Below are positions 10,470-19,206 of a DNA stretch of 64,000 nt, in pieces. The stretch is from JAWKJY01 sp041393535 (GTDB lineage Bacteria > Actinomycetota > Thermoleophilia > Gaiellales > Gaiellaceae). The notes under the pieces were generated by a model that saw only the letters and a program-made list of their open reading frames with translations, did no database searches and was not told the DNA's origin. The stretch lies in assembly GCA_041393535.1 (NCBI GenBank), contig JAWKJY010000001.1, positions 496,001-560,000 of the forward strand, read 5' to 3'. A program made the position numbers and the translations under genes. Position 1 is the first letter of the stretch. Every line of letters starts with the position of its first letter.

Positions 10470-11821
10470 TCACTGAGAACTTCGCACCCTTCTTCGGAGT
10501 CGAGCGCCTCCGCTGCCGGAGCGCGCCTCCATCGGCGGCGCAAGCGACGGCTGCTCAGCGCCTGGCCGGGGAGCGACGACGACCCGTGTCACAGGCCGCC
10601 CTGGTCGTCGCCGAGGTCGCTCGAGCGCGTCCGGGTTCGTCAGTCGATGCTCGGGGTCCATAGACGAAGCAGATCAGCGTCCTGCAGTCGGGCTCTCACT
10701 GTAGTGCTCATCGATCGTCAGCTCCTCACCGACCTTGCGCTGGTCGAGTCCCTTACGGGTCATCTTCGTCTCAACGACCGTCTTCCGCGCTTCAGCAGGA
10801 AGTCCATCCGTTTGTGGATGCCGCCGTAGTTCGGCGTCCATACCTCCGCCCGGACGTCGTCAAAGTGCAGACGGAGGAGGGCGTGCAGGTTGTCCTGGAG
10901 GTCGTACTCGTCGGTAATCTGAATCGCGGCACGGCCGTCGTGGCGTGCCGCGAGTTGCAGGATGTAGCGCGGGAAGCGCCGGCAGAGGTTGACGACCACC
11001 TCGCTCGCGTCGCGCTCGCCGCGGTCGAGCTGCCAGCGTGCGCCGTGCGCCGACTCGAGCGTCGCCTCGACGGCGTGGCGTAACGCCGCGGCCATGACCG
11101 CCGCGCGAGCGGCGTCGGCGGCGCCAACCGGCTCGAATACGGCCCGCGTCAGCAGCTGCCGTTCGAGCTCATGTACTTGCAGCCGCTCGTCACTGCCGAG
11201 CAGACGTTGCCCGGCGGCGGCGTAGGCGGTCGGCAGCCAGATCAAGAGTGCGATCTCCTCAACCGACGCCGCCGCGACTTCGGACGCGGCCAGCGACGGC
11301 GCCCAGGGCGTGCCGAGCACGTCAGCAGCCGCGGCCGCGAGCCCGCGGTGCCAAACGTCCTCTGGGACGCGCCGCTCACCGTCGCGGGCGACGCCGGCGA
11401 GCCAGCCGCAGAACAGGCCGCCCGATGGCCCCGCCGCTATCGCCCCACGCGCCAGCCCGAGCAACTCGACCGGCCGGTAGAAGAACGAGGCCCGGTCCGG
11501 CGGGAACGGGTCGCGGTCGGCCAGCCGCTCGACGCCCGCCACCCAGCGCGCGGTCAGCTCGCTCGACGCGGCGTCGGCGAGCAGATAGCCGGCGGCGGCC
11601 AGTACCGGCGCCTCGCGCCAGCGCGCCTCGTCGACATCGGCGACGGCCGCCGCCGTCAGCTCGCCAGCGAGCCGGTTCGACCTCTCCGTTGCTACGCCAG
11701 GCAGCGACGAGAACACATGGGCCGCGTAGGCGGCCTCGGGCGCCGGCCAGCCGCTGTCGGCGACCCGCCTTTCGAGACTCGCGAGCAGGCCGCCGAGCAT
11801 ACTGACGAGCGGTGCGGTCAC
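10470..11821 (-). pseudogene. Argonaute-associated PD-(D/E)XK nuclease (DpnII/MboI-like fold), frameshifted in the catalytic core
   Basis: The GTG start (11819-11821) overlaps the Argonaute stop as GTGA, so the two are co-translated. The first ~260 residues are Ala-rich and helical, with no recognised domain. The C-terminus has the family pattern ITDEYDLQDNLHALLRLHFD then WTPNYGG and RMDFLLK. Immediately after RMDFLLK the frame shifts and stops at 10760. In the neighbouring frame the continuation is clear: KTVVETKMTRKGL (the E-x-K half of the active site), VGEELTIDEHY, then after another shift PEHRLTNPDALE and VTRVVVAPRPG. Thus the D is in one frame and the E-x-K in another. The ORF that ends at 10760 would be a 353-residue protein without an active site. 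The ancestral role was probably the effector nuclease of the Argonaute system. Confidence 0.75.
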
Positions 11822-14124
11822 AGGAACCAGCGACTCGCGCGCAGCTTGGTGTTCAAGACCGCCGGCGACCAATCGGCGACGGCGCGGAAGCGCGCCAGCA
11901 ACTCGGCGATCAACTCCGAGTAGTAGATCGTCACCGGCTTCCGCGCCGGCAGCGTCGACCGCCAAGACAGCGACGTGAACTTCAGCACCTGCTCGGTCAG
12001 ATAGGCCAGGTCCTTGAACGTCGACTGCGGGTGCAGCCGCACGTGGAGCGGATGCGGCAGTGGGGCGCTCGGCCGTTTGATCAGCGTCGGACCGGTCACC
12101 GCCAGCAAGCGCGAGTAGCGACCGATCTGGACGATCGTACCGCGCTCGGGGACGTAGACGCCCTTCGCGGCGCCGCGGCGATTCTGCACGCCCGCCTGCT
12201 CAAGGTCGCTGATCGCGAACGGGTGATCGCTGCCGACCGTCAAGAAGGCGAACTCGACGTTCTGCTCGCCGGCCAGCTCTTGAACGCACTCGGCCATGAC
12301 GTCGGCGAGTTCAATCTTCCGTAGCGGCTTGAACGAATGGCAGACGATGCGCACTGTGTCGCCGGGCCGCCAGCCGTTACGCTCCTTGACCTCGCGCAGC
12401 ACCTGCAGCGTCGAGGCACGGAGCGCGTCGGCGTAGTCGTCGTACGAACACTCGCGCGACAGGTTGCTCAACAGGTAGTTGCCGTCGCCGCGGAAGACGG
12501 TCGTGATGCCGACGAAGCGCTGCCGCTTCTCGAACCGGTTGCCGGAGAGCTCGGCCATCCCGAGGCCGATGACGATCTCGTCGTTGATCGTCAGGTCGTG
12601 GTCGACCGTCCACGGGATGCCGTTCATCTTCGCGTAGAGCGCGATCGCCACGTTCTGCAGCGTGTACTGGAGCGCGCCGGGCGGCTGCTTCAGCGTCGCC
12701 GCGCGCAGCTCCTGCGATGGGACACCGTTGGTCAGGAGAAACGCCTTGCCGTGCAGGTAGGGGCTGTGGGCGTCGCGCAGCTGGGCGTGCTCGTCGAGGA
12801 TGACCAGGAAGGCGGCGTCGAAGCCGGCGTCCTGTTCGAGCGCCTGCTCGATCGTCTGGCGGTAGAGCTCGACCGGCTTGCGCGTTCCCGACTGCAGCCA
12901 CGGCACCGGAGCGAACACGAACTCCGGATTGATGAGCCCGAACGTGCGCACGAAGCCGTTGCCGAAAGCCGGTCGGTCGCCGAGACGGATGCCGTCGCGG
13001 AAGGCGCGCAGGAACGACTCGACGTTCCCTTGGACGGTGTCGGGGAAGACGACGAGCAGTCGCGGGCTCTTCTTGGCGAACGTCTCGCGACTGAACGGGC
13101 CGAAGCGCTCGATTCCCGGCCAGGCGTACATGTGCCGCTTGGTCTTGGCCGGGTCGAAGCAGTACTGCACCGGCCGCATGCTGAGCACCGTCTGGTACTC
13201 GCTGTCATTGCGGAGCGCGATGCGCTCGCCGATTGCACAGCTGAGTTTGGGCGCGAGCTCAAGCGGCGACGCCTTGGTGAGGAACTGCTCCATCTGCGTC
13301 ATCAGCTGCTCGCGGGCCGGCCCCGACAGCAGCTGATCCTGTTGCGTCCGCCGCGCGCTCTCGAACGACTCGTACTTGTCACCGAGCAGTCCACGCAGGC
13401 AGCGCTTGAACGCCGTCGACGAACCTTCGAGCATGACGTCGCCGACGGCGACCTCGTTCGCCCCGTCGAGCACCTCGGACAGTTCGAGGCGATCACCGAC
13501 GATACGGCCGATGCGTCCGACGAGCCGGCGGGTGTCCGGAGCCGGGTGGCGCCAGACGACGTCGAGCCCGTTGAGGTCGATGCCGGCCTCGACGAGCTCG
13601 TCGAGGCCGACGACGATCTCCCGTCGCGTGCCGACGTCGATGAACAGACCGATGAACGGCTCGCCATCGCGCAGCTCGACCAACCGCGCTGCCAACTCGT
13701 ACTTCGGACGTTCGTGAAAGCCGTCGACGAGTGGAGACCTCCCCGCGGCGCCGGCACTCTTCACGGCCGCTTCGACGATCTCCTGCTTCTGCCCGAGGAA
13801 CGTGAACGGGCGCAGCTTGAACGCCGGGTAGCTCGGGATCGCCCGCGGCAGCGCGGCGTTGATCAGGTAGCTGAGGAAGCCGAGGTGGTCGAGACACTCG
13901 ATCTCCTCCGGCTCGCCGAGCGCTGCGGGCGGCGGGTCGTTGCGTGGAACGGCGAGGACTTCATCGTCCTCGCGGTACAACGTCCAGGTCTCCTGCGTCG
14001 CGCGCCGCAACTCGCGCAGGTTGCCGTCCGCCGGCATCGGCGAGCGGTAGGCGATGAAACTCTCCGTCGAGGGCTCGAGCCGGAAGCCGTTCAGGCGGAG
14101 AGTGGTGGCAGTGATCGTTGCCAC
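11818..14124 (-). CDS. Prokaryotic Argonaute, long form, catalytically inactive PIWI (long-B-like)
   Basis: A 768-residue protein; GTG start with the Shine-Dalgarno AAGGAGAG. Residues 1-150 form an N/L1-like region and ~150-260 a reduced PAZ-like region. The MID domain (~440-510) keeps the guide 5'-phosphate pocket: Y456, K460, Q471 and K499, with spacing typical of the Y-K-Q-K tetrad. The PIWI domain (~515-768) has VIGLGMAEL where slicers have the first catalytic Asp, and VCHSFKPL where they have an R-D-G, so the DEDX tetrad is lost. The C-terminus LHPQSTFKDL ... PVTIYYSELIA is classic PIWI. Catalytically dead long pAgos of the B clade act with a separate effector, and the next gene is a nuclease overlapping by 4 bp. 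Expected role: guide-directed recognition of invader nucleic acid and activation of the nuclease. The frame is intact although both neighbours are broken. Confidence 0.9.
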   Translation of the reverse strand: MATITATTLRLNGFRLEPSTESFIAYRSPMPADGNLRELRRATQETWTLYREDDEVLAVPRNDPPPAALGEPEEIECLDHLGFLSYLINAALPRAIPSYPAFKLRPFTFLGQKQEIVEAAVKSAGAAGRSPLVDGFHERPKYELAARLVELRDGEPFIGLFIDVGTRREIVVGLDELVEAGIDLNGLDVVWRHPAPDTRRLVGRIGRIVGDRLELSEVLDGANEVAVGDVMLEGSSTAFKRCLRGLLGDKYESFESARRTQQDQLLSGPAREQLMTQMEQFLTKASPLELAPKLSCAIGERIALRNDSEYQTVLSMRPVQYCFDPAKTKRHMYAWPGIERFGPFSRETFAKKSPRLLVVFPDTVQGNVESFLRAFRDGIRLGDRPAFGNGFVRTFGLINPEFVFAPVPWLQSGTRKPVELYRQTIEQALEQDAGFDAAFLVILDEHAQLRDAHSPYLHGKAFLLTNGVPSQELRAATLKQPPGALQYTLQNVAIALYAKMNGIPWTVDHDLTINDEIVIGLGMAELSGNRFEKRQRFVGITTVFRGDGNYLLSNLSRECSYDDYADALRASTLQVLREVKERNGWRPGDTVRIVCHSFKPLRKIELADVMAECVQELAGEQNVEFAFLTVGSDHPFAISDLEQAGVQNRRGAAKGVYVPERGTIVQIGRYSRLLAVTGPTLIKRPSAPLPHPLHVRLHPQSTFKDLAYLTEQVLKFTSLSWRSTLPARKPVTIYYSELIAELLARFRAVADWSPAVLNTKLRASRWFL

Positions 14125-14144
14125 GATAGCTCTCCTTCATACAC

Positions 14145-14161
14145 GCACGTCGACGACGTGC
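14145..14161. promoter_or_regulatory. Perfect dyad upstream of the Argonaute gene
   Basis: GCACGTCGACGACGTGC has 8-bp arms that match perfectly around one central base. It lies 21 nt upstream of the Argonaute start, just before the ribosome binding site, so it could be a repressor site or a hairpin in the leader. No binding protein can be named. Confidence 0.4.
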
Positions 14162-14330
14162 TATTCGCCTGCCGCCTGCGGGAACGCCGAATATCCCCGC
14201 TGACGTGGGGCATCGATCAGCCTAGAGATCGCTCCGGACAACGCCATCGCGCCGAGCGGCCCCCCGATGCCCTCGCGCTTTCGCCTTCGCCTTCGCCTCT
14301 CAAGCCTGCGGCCGGATCGGCGCAAGGCGA

Positions 14331-15223
14331 CTAGGTCCGTTCTTGGCGGTCGGAGAGGCCGCTTGCGCCCAACAGCTCGGCGACGATCTCGTATGCCGGG
14401 GTGACGACGTCGAGCAGTGCCCCGGCGGCGAAGACGAGTGTTAGGGTCTCCGCCGCTGCCGCGCCCGCTTCTTGGAAAGCCGTCGCATCGGCTCCGCGCG
14501 CCCGAACGCCGAGTGTCGCCGCCGCCTCGACGGCGCGCGCCGCCGTGAGGGCCGGGCCGAGAGTGGGTGCGCCGGCGGCGTACTCACGCAGCATCGCCGC
14601 CGCATAAAGGGCGGAGTCCGCGTCGAACGGTTGCAGCCGCTCCAGACTCGCCAGCCCTCCGCGAGCGCGGGCTCCTCGCGGGTGAGCAGGGCGGCTGCCC
14701 GGGCGAAACGGCATGGTCGGCGAGGCGGTAGGCGCGGATGACCTCCTCGCGGTGCGGTCGCGCCGAGCCGGCCAGCGGCTGCAACGCACGGTGGCCGTGG
14801 TAGCCGCCCCGGCTGGCAAGGGTCGAGCAGCGATGCCGCGAACCAGCCGAGCACGGCGGAGACGTCTTTGGGGGCATCGATATCGACGCGGACAGGCATC
14901 GACAGCAGATGGCGCTCACGGCGGCGCCCGAGTTCGTCCCAAAGGGCACCGAGGATGCGGTCGGGCGTCTCCTCGCTGGGGAAGCTCTCGCGGAAGGCCG
15001 CCTGCTCGCGAAAGGCGGTGGCGATCGGGATCTGGAAGCGAGTCGCGTACTCCTCGACCGACGGCACCCGACCGAGCTCGTCGGCGACGACGCCCCAGCC
15101 CTGCATGAACGCGATCACCCGCTGCGCCCGCCGCGGACCGGCACGTTCGTGCACGACGTCGACGAAGGGTCGACCGGCCTCGTCCGCGCGCGTGGGGCGG
15201 ATCCGGAGACGAACGTCTGTCAC
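14331..15223 (-). pseudogene. Decayed gene of unknown function upstream of Argonaute
   Basis: The start is GTG 15221-15223. The first ~135 residues read cleanly: RLRIRPTRADEAG, FMQGWGVVADELGRVPSVEE, IPIATAFREQAAFRESFPSE. The stretch looks like a compact helical, possibly winged-helix, fold. After about 14810 the coding signal moves to a second frame (SRGGYHGHRALQPLAG, EEVIRAYRLADHA) and then a third (SLERLQPFDADSALYAAAML to the stop at 14331), so two indels divide an ancestral protein of ~295 residues. I do not recognise the family. Its place in front of the Argonaute, on the same strand with a ~200-bp gap, and the operator-like dyad at its own start suggest a regulator or a partner of the Argonaute module. 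Confidence 0.6.
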
Positions 15224-15230
15224 GTTGGGA

Positions 15231-15248
15231 ATCTATCAATTCTGATAG
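15231..15248 (-). promoter_or_regulatory. Leaderless-type -10 with an inverted repeat, in front of the decayed gene
   Basis: CTATCAATTCTGATAG (15233-15248) is a perfect 6-bp inverted repeat with a 4-nt spacer, AT-rich in GC-rich surroundings. On the minus strand it overlaps TAGATT, a good -10 hexamer, 7 nt before the GTG start at 15223. That spacing would start the transcript at the start codon. The dyad is well placed for a repressor. Confidence 0.45.
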
Positions 15249-15494
15249 TCCAGGCTTCGAAGGGGCCAGTATCCGCCCATGTGGGCCGACAACGAGACGG
15301 ATCGACCTCCTCGGCTTCGAGTTCCTCGTCGACGAACTACTCGTCGTCCTGCGCGAGTCGAGGTTCGATCAGGCCAGCATGGCCTTGAACCCGCCATGAA
15401 CCCGCTGCGTCGCTACAGGTCACCGAATGGCACTCCCGTCAGAGCGGCAGAAACGCTGAACACTCCGCAGAGCGGTGGTTTCCAGGCGGCTTCG

Positions 15495-15549
15495 GGAGCC
15501 GACGCAGGGGACTCGAACCCCGGAACCCATCATTACGAGTGATGTGCTC
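15495..15549 (-). pseudogene. 3' half of a tRNA-Thr(CGU): attachment-site scar
   Basis: On the minus strand this reads GAGCACATCA, a seven-base anticodon loop CTCGTAA (anticodon CGU, Thr), TGATG, a variable loop, a T-arm GGGGTTCGAGTCCCC, and the 3' acceptor strand GCGTCGGC. The 5' acceptor strand and most of the D-arm are missing: the sequence beyond 15549 does not match a tRNA. A fragment running from the D-arm to the 3' end is what a tyrosine integrase leaves at one end of an element. The polarity places the element at higher coordinates. No intact tRNA-Thr is seen in the window. Confidence 0.65.
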
Positions 15550-15570
15550 AGGGCAGTGATGGAGACTGAC

Positions 15571-17581
15571 TCACCTCGGTCGGACGACCTGCGGAGTTGA
15601 GGCGCTGGCAGCGAACACCGCCGGGCCCGTTGGGCGGTAGACGAGGCGGTAGCGGTTCGCCGGGTCGAGGCCGGCGATCTCGCACCTCCCGCTGATCGTG
15701 CCGCCCGTGACCGGGATGGCCGCTCGGTCGGGGCAGAAGCTGACCCAGCGCGTGCTGCCCGCGGGCCGCGCCTGCCAGAGGAGCTTGATCCCGGAGGCTG
15801 CCGACGGGAAGAATCTTCCGGTCACGCGGAGGTCGCGGATCAGGCCTCCGGGCATGCGCGTGCCGGTGAAGCGAACGCGGATGATCGGGGCGACCGCGAG
15901 CTTCGCCACGACGAAGGTCGCCGGTCGCAGCTCGGCAGAGCCGCGGTAGCTCGCGATGAGCGTCCCGGAGTGGTTCGGCTCTATGGTCGCCGAGAAGGCG
16001 CCGTCTGGGCTGGCGGTCGCGATCCATGCTGCGTCTGGCCCCTGCCACGCAGGGTTGACGAGGCGCAGCTCGATCTCGCTCCCCGCCAGCTCGGCCTCCG
16101 CGGCAAGCCGCCCCGTGACCGTCACCCTGCGCCCGGCTGTCAGGCGGCGCTTCGATACGGTCGCCGTGAGCGGTGCGACGCCTCGGCTCGTGAACTGCGC
16201 GGATCGTGTGGTCGTGTTGCCGGCCTGGTCGGTGGCGGTGATCGTCAGTGGCAGGTCGTCGAGCAGGGCCGGAAGGCCGCGCGTGGGCAGCTCGGCGGCG
16301 AGGAGGTGCCGCTCACCGAGGCCGTCGCCGGCGGGAGCGAGCCGGTATGTCTTTCCGTCGACGGTCGCGCTGGCGGAGCGGATCCCGCTCAGGTCGCGCA
16401 CTGTCACTGCGACCTCGCGGGTCGCCGGGTCGGCGACGGCCTGTTCGATCGTCGGTGGGTCGGGGTCGAGGAGGAGGATCGCCTGGCGTTCGCTCGTCCT
16501 GCCCAGTACATCCGTCGCCCTGACCACCAGCGATGCGATTCCAGGTGTCGCGATCGGGCCGAGGTCGATGGTCGTGCGGTAGGAGGCGGGCGTACCAGTG
16601 GGAGACGGGATCTGGATCGGCTTGCCGTTGAGGAGCGCCTCGACCGTTCGGACGCCGCTGGCGTCGGTGGCCTCGATCGTCGCGACGCAGCTCGAGGTGC
16701 ACCAGTTGGCCGGGAGCGTGGCCGCGAGTGTCGGGGCCGCGCGGTCGAGGGTCACGGTGAGCGGCAGAGAGGTGGTCGAGTTCCCGGCCACGTCGGTGCC
16801 GCGCAGCGCGAGCGTGTAGGTGCCGTCGCGATCGGGGAGCCTGATCGTGGTCTGCCCGGACACCGACGGGGGCGCCTCCGGTGGCCGGCGTCAGCACGCT
16901 GGGTCGATCAGGCCGCCGACCACACGCGCGCGGGTTGCGCGTACCGTCGATCAGGAGGTCGACGTAGGCGAGGCCGGCGCCCGTGTCGGTGAGTGCATAG
17001 CCGACGTCGATCGTCCGGTGGTCGGTGACGGGAGGCACCGCCGCCGGTGAGAGCGTCATCGACGGCGCGGCCGTGTCGTCGATCGTCGCGTCGATGCCGG
17101 CGACCACGATGGCACAGGTCGGCGCACAGGTCGTGTCGCCGAGAGCGCCGAGCTCGACGTCGACGGACGAGACGCGTAGCCCAGCGGGGGTGCTCGCCGT
17201 GGTGCCTGGGCCGACGGCCGCGAGTCGAGCACGGAGCAGCTGAGCCGCGGGGCCGGTCGTCGGGATCGCAGACACGATTGCAAGGAGTTCGTTCGGGTCG
17301 GCGCTGCCATGCGCGTAGGCGGTGAGCTGCGCGGTGAAGGTCGTGAAGGCGGTACCGGGTGGCAGAGCAATGCGGCCCGTGCCGGAGGTGCCCGACGTGA
17401 TCGCTCCCTCGACGATGACCTCGTTCTGCCACACGGTGAGCCCACCGCCGCTCGGCTGAAGCCGAACGTTCTCGGCTGGAAGGTGCGCCGTGTACGGCGC
17501 CGCGGTTGCCAGCCCCGCGGACGAGGCGGTCGCGACGGCCAGGGCGATCGTGAATGCGCGGCGGACGGGGCGGGGGGTCAT
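15571..17581 (-). pseudogene. Secreted Ig-like repeat surface protein, one frameshift
   Basis: The ATG start overlaps the stop of the upstream gene (ATGA 17578-17581). A signal peptide (ALAVATASSAGLATA) is followed by ~190 residues of beta-rich sequence. Near 16865-16900 the frame shifts once and continues as bacterial Ig-like or Big-type repeats: GTYTLALRGTDVAGNSTTSL, GPIATPGIASLVVRATDVLG and PLTITATDQAGNTTTRSAQF. A C-terminal beta domain with Cys pairs follows and ends at 15571. The combined length would be about 670 residues. The role is probably a surface or secreted adhesive protein. The single indel is the only defect, so it could be a recent mutation, an assembly error or phase variation. 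Confidence 0.65.
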
Positions 17582-18576
17582 GGGCAGAGTCCCTGCGCTC
17601 GACAGATGTTGTCGCCAGGCCCCTGCACCTGAGGAGTGTCCGTGGCCGCGGGCGGCGTGGGAGATGGCGGCGACGGAGGCGCTGCCCGGGTCGGTCGTGG
17701 CCCGCTCCGGACGGGCTCCCGCGGCACGGGGGGAACGTGGACGACGCGGGAGCGCCGGCCCACGGGGAACGTCTGGTCATCGGCCTCGGGCCCTGGGGGC
17801 GAGGCGACGGACGTCACCGGCGCGGCCTCTGCGGGATCGTCGGCCCCGGCGCTCAGTGGCTGCGGTTCAGGCGACGTCCCGGGCGCCGGCTCGAGACCTG
17901 CGGGTTTGGCCTGCGCGGACGTCGAGTCGGAGGCGAGCGGCGGCTCGGCAGTAGCCGACGGCGGCGTGGGCTGCGCGGGTGCTGCGGGTGAAACCGCGGC
18001 GGGCGTGGCCCGGTCCGCCGCCGGCGGGGTGTCGGGCTCCCCGTCACGAGGTGAGAGGCCGATCGCCAGCGCGGCAGCGGCTGTCACGGCGACGACCGCG
18101 ATCCAGGCGAGTCGCCGGCGGCTGAGACGGATCGCGCTGCCCGCCGATCGCCTACGGCGTCGCGTGCGCTCGGGCACGACGCCCGCGCCAGCGTCGGAGT
18201 GCACCCGCTCGGTGTCGTCTTCCTGCGGGAGCACGACGAGGACGTCGTCTGCGAACCAGTCGCCTGTCGCATTCTCCCTCCTGTCGTAGTCGTGTTCTTG
18301 CTGCAGTCCTATGTCGTGTTTTTCAGGACTATCGGCCAGCTGATTGCCAGAAACACGACATTCGGCGTCCGCTGGTGGCGGGTTTCTGTCGTCTCGTTCG
18401 GACAGGTAAGCGAGGAGCTCGTCGCGCGGGATGTGGCTCTTGCTGCCCGCGGGACGGCTCGTGAGACGGCCGTCGGCGACCATGCGCTGCACCGTTCGCG
18501 CGGAGACGCCGAGCAGGCGGGCCGCCTCCGTCTGCGTGACCCAGTCGCGTTCCCGGCGGATCTCGCGGGTGCTCAC
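17578..18576 (-). CDS. Membrane-anchored HTH protein with proline-rich outer tail
   Basis: A 332-residue protein; GTG start overlapping the upstream stop. Residues ~12-60 (WVTQTEAARLLGVSARTVQR, then HIPRDELLAYL) are an excisionase/MerR-like HTH_17 DNA-binding domain. Residues 136-155 are Arg-rich, then one transmembrane helix (~156-174, LAWIAVVAVTAAAALAIGL). The remaining ~155 residues are a Pro/Ala/Ser/Thr-rich tail ending in Cys-containing NICRAQGLCP. The topology would put the HTH in the cytoplasm and the tail outside, as in one-component membrane regulators or anti-sigma-like sensors. A cytoplasmic stretch (residues ~72-96) is encoded by an unusually AT-rich patch with repeated motifs. 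It lies between a double-HTH gene and a secreted Ig-like gene, so it may tie expression of the surface protein to a signal outside the cell. Confidence 0.75.
   Translation of the reverse strand: MSTREIRRERDWVTQTEAARLLGVSARTVQRMVADGRLTSRPAGSKSHIPRDELLAYLSERDDRNPPPADAECRVSGNQLADSPEKHDIGLQQEHDYDRRENATGDWFADDVLVVLPQEDDTERVHSDAGAGVVPERTRRRRRSAGSAIRLSRRRLAWIAVVAVTAAAALAIGLSPRDGEPDTPPAADRATPAAVSPAAPAQPTPPSATAEPPLASDSTSAQAKPAGLEPAPGTSPEPQPLSAGADDPAEAAPVTSVASPPGPEADDQTFPVGRRSRVVHVPPVPREPVRSGPRPTRAAPPSPPSPTPPAATDTPQVQGPGDNICRAQGLCP
18289..18361. repeat. AT-rich patch with AAACACGACAT inverted repeats inside the HTH-TM gene
   Basis: ATGTCGTGTTT at 18311-18321 is the exact reverse complement of AAACACGACAT at 18351-18361. 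A third partial copy, GTCGTGTT, is at 18289-18296, and AGTCCT/AGGACT (18305-18310, 18325-18330) form a nested inverted repeat. The same AAACACGACA occurs again at 28843-28852, in front of the DUF932 gene. The arrangement suggests binding sites for an element-encoded protein. Confidence 0.45.
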
Positions 18577-19145
18577 GAGCCGTCACCGCCGACCTGGTCC
18601 GTCGGGCCCTCGGCGTGCACCGGCAGCGCTGATCTGAGGATCCGCCGCTTCTTGCCGGCCTCGATCGTCGGGAGTCGGCCATCGGCGACCATGCGCTGCA
18701 CCGTCCGTGGCGTGACGCCGAGATGGTGCGCGGCTTCGCTCTGGCTCACCGTCTCGAGCCCGTCGTAGAGCCTTTTGCGCTGCCGGCGGGGCGAGGGCGC
18801 CGTTGGGTTGGCGTCATCCTCCGTGGCGCCCGGTGAACGTGTGCCCGGTAGCGCAGACGGGAGGCCGCCCTTCTGGGGGGTCTGCAGCCACGCCAGCAGG
18901 ACGTAGCGGCTGAAGCGCCACTCCTTGCCTATCTTGCGCGCCGGAAGCTTCCCCTGGCGTGCGAGAACCCGCACGGTCGTCTTCTCGAGCTTCAGCAGCC
19001 GAGCGACGTCATCGACGTCGAGGATCTCGTCGTCCAGCGTGACCGGGGCCAGGCCCCGGAATCGGTCGGGATCGAGCGCCGTCCGCATCGGGCTCGGCCG
19101 ATCCTTACACAGCTGCCCTCGAATCGCAATCTTGACCATCTGCAT
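18573..19145 (-). CDS. Protein with two excisionase-type HTH domains
   Basis: 190 residues from the upstream-most ATG (19143-19145); an internal ATG at 19086-19088 is another possible start and would still keep both domains. The first HTH_17 domain (LDVDDVARLLKLEKTTVRVL, then KIGKEWRFSRYVLLAWL) is followed by a basic linker (PRRQRKR) and a second HTH (VSQSEAAHHLGVTPRTVQRM). The second is close to the HTH of the downstream membrane protein (ARLLGVSARTVQRMVADGRL), so duplication is likely. Two DNA-reading heads in one chain suggest binding to paired or direct-repeat sites. It is divergent from the conjugation operon, across a 61-bp gap with a strong promoter, and first in a three-gene operon with ATGA/GTGA overlaps. 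It is a good candidate regulator of transfer genes. Confidence 0.75.
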   Translation of the reverse strand: MQMVKIAIRGQLCKDRPSPMRTALDPDRFRGLAPVTLDDEILDVDDVARLLKLEKTTVRVLARQGKLPARKIGKEWRFSRYVLLAWLQTPQKGGLPSALPGTRSPGATEDDANPTAPSPRRQRKRLYDGLETVSQSEAAHHLGVTPRTVQRMVADGRLPTIEAGKKRRILRSALPVHAEGPTDQVGGDGS

Positions 19146-19161
19146 CGAATAGTGCTATACA
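19132..19161 (+). promoter_or_regulatory. Promoter of the conjugation operon
   Basis: TTGACC (19132-19137) and TATACA (19156-19161) are separated by 18 bp, close to the housekeeping sigma consensus. The first gene starts at 19207 behind the strong ribosome binding site AAAGGAGG. The promoter overlaps the start of the divergent double-HTH gene, which fits autoregulation. Confidence 0.6.
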
Positions 19162-19206
19162 ACGCCGCATCGATGGCCGGGCATGAGGCAAAGGAGGGCT
19201 GGAGCA

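Noticed and set aside
12337..14334. Plus-strand open frame of about 665 codons opposite the Argonaute gene
   Set aside because: No motif and shadow-type composition; the minus strand encodes a recognisable MID-PIWI protein.
15495..15549. Functional tRNA-Thr
   Set aside because: The 5' acceptor strand and most of the D-arm are missing, and the T-stem has a mismatch.
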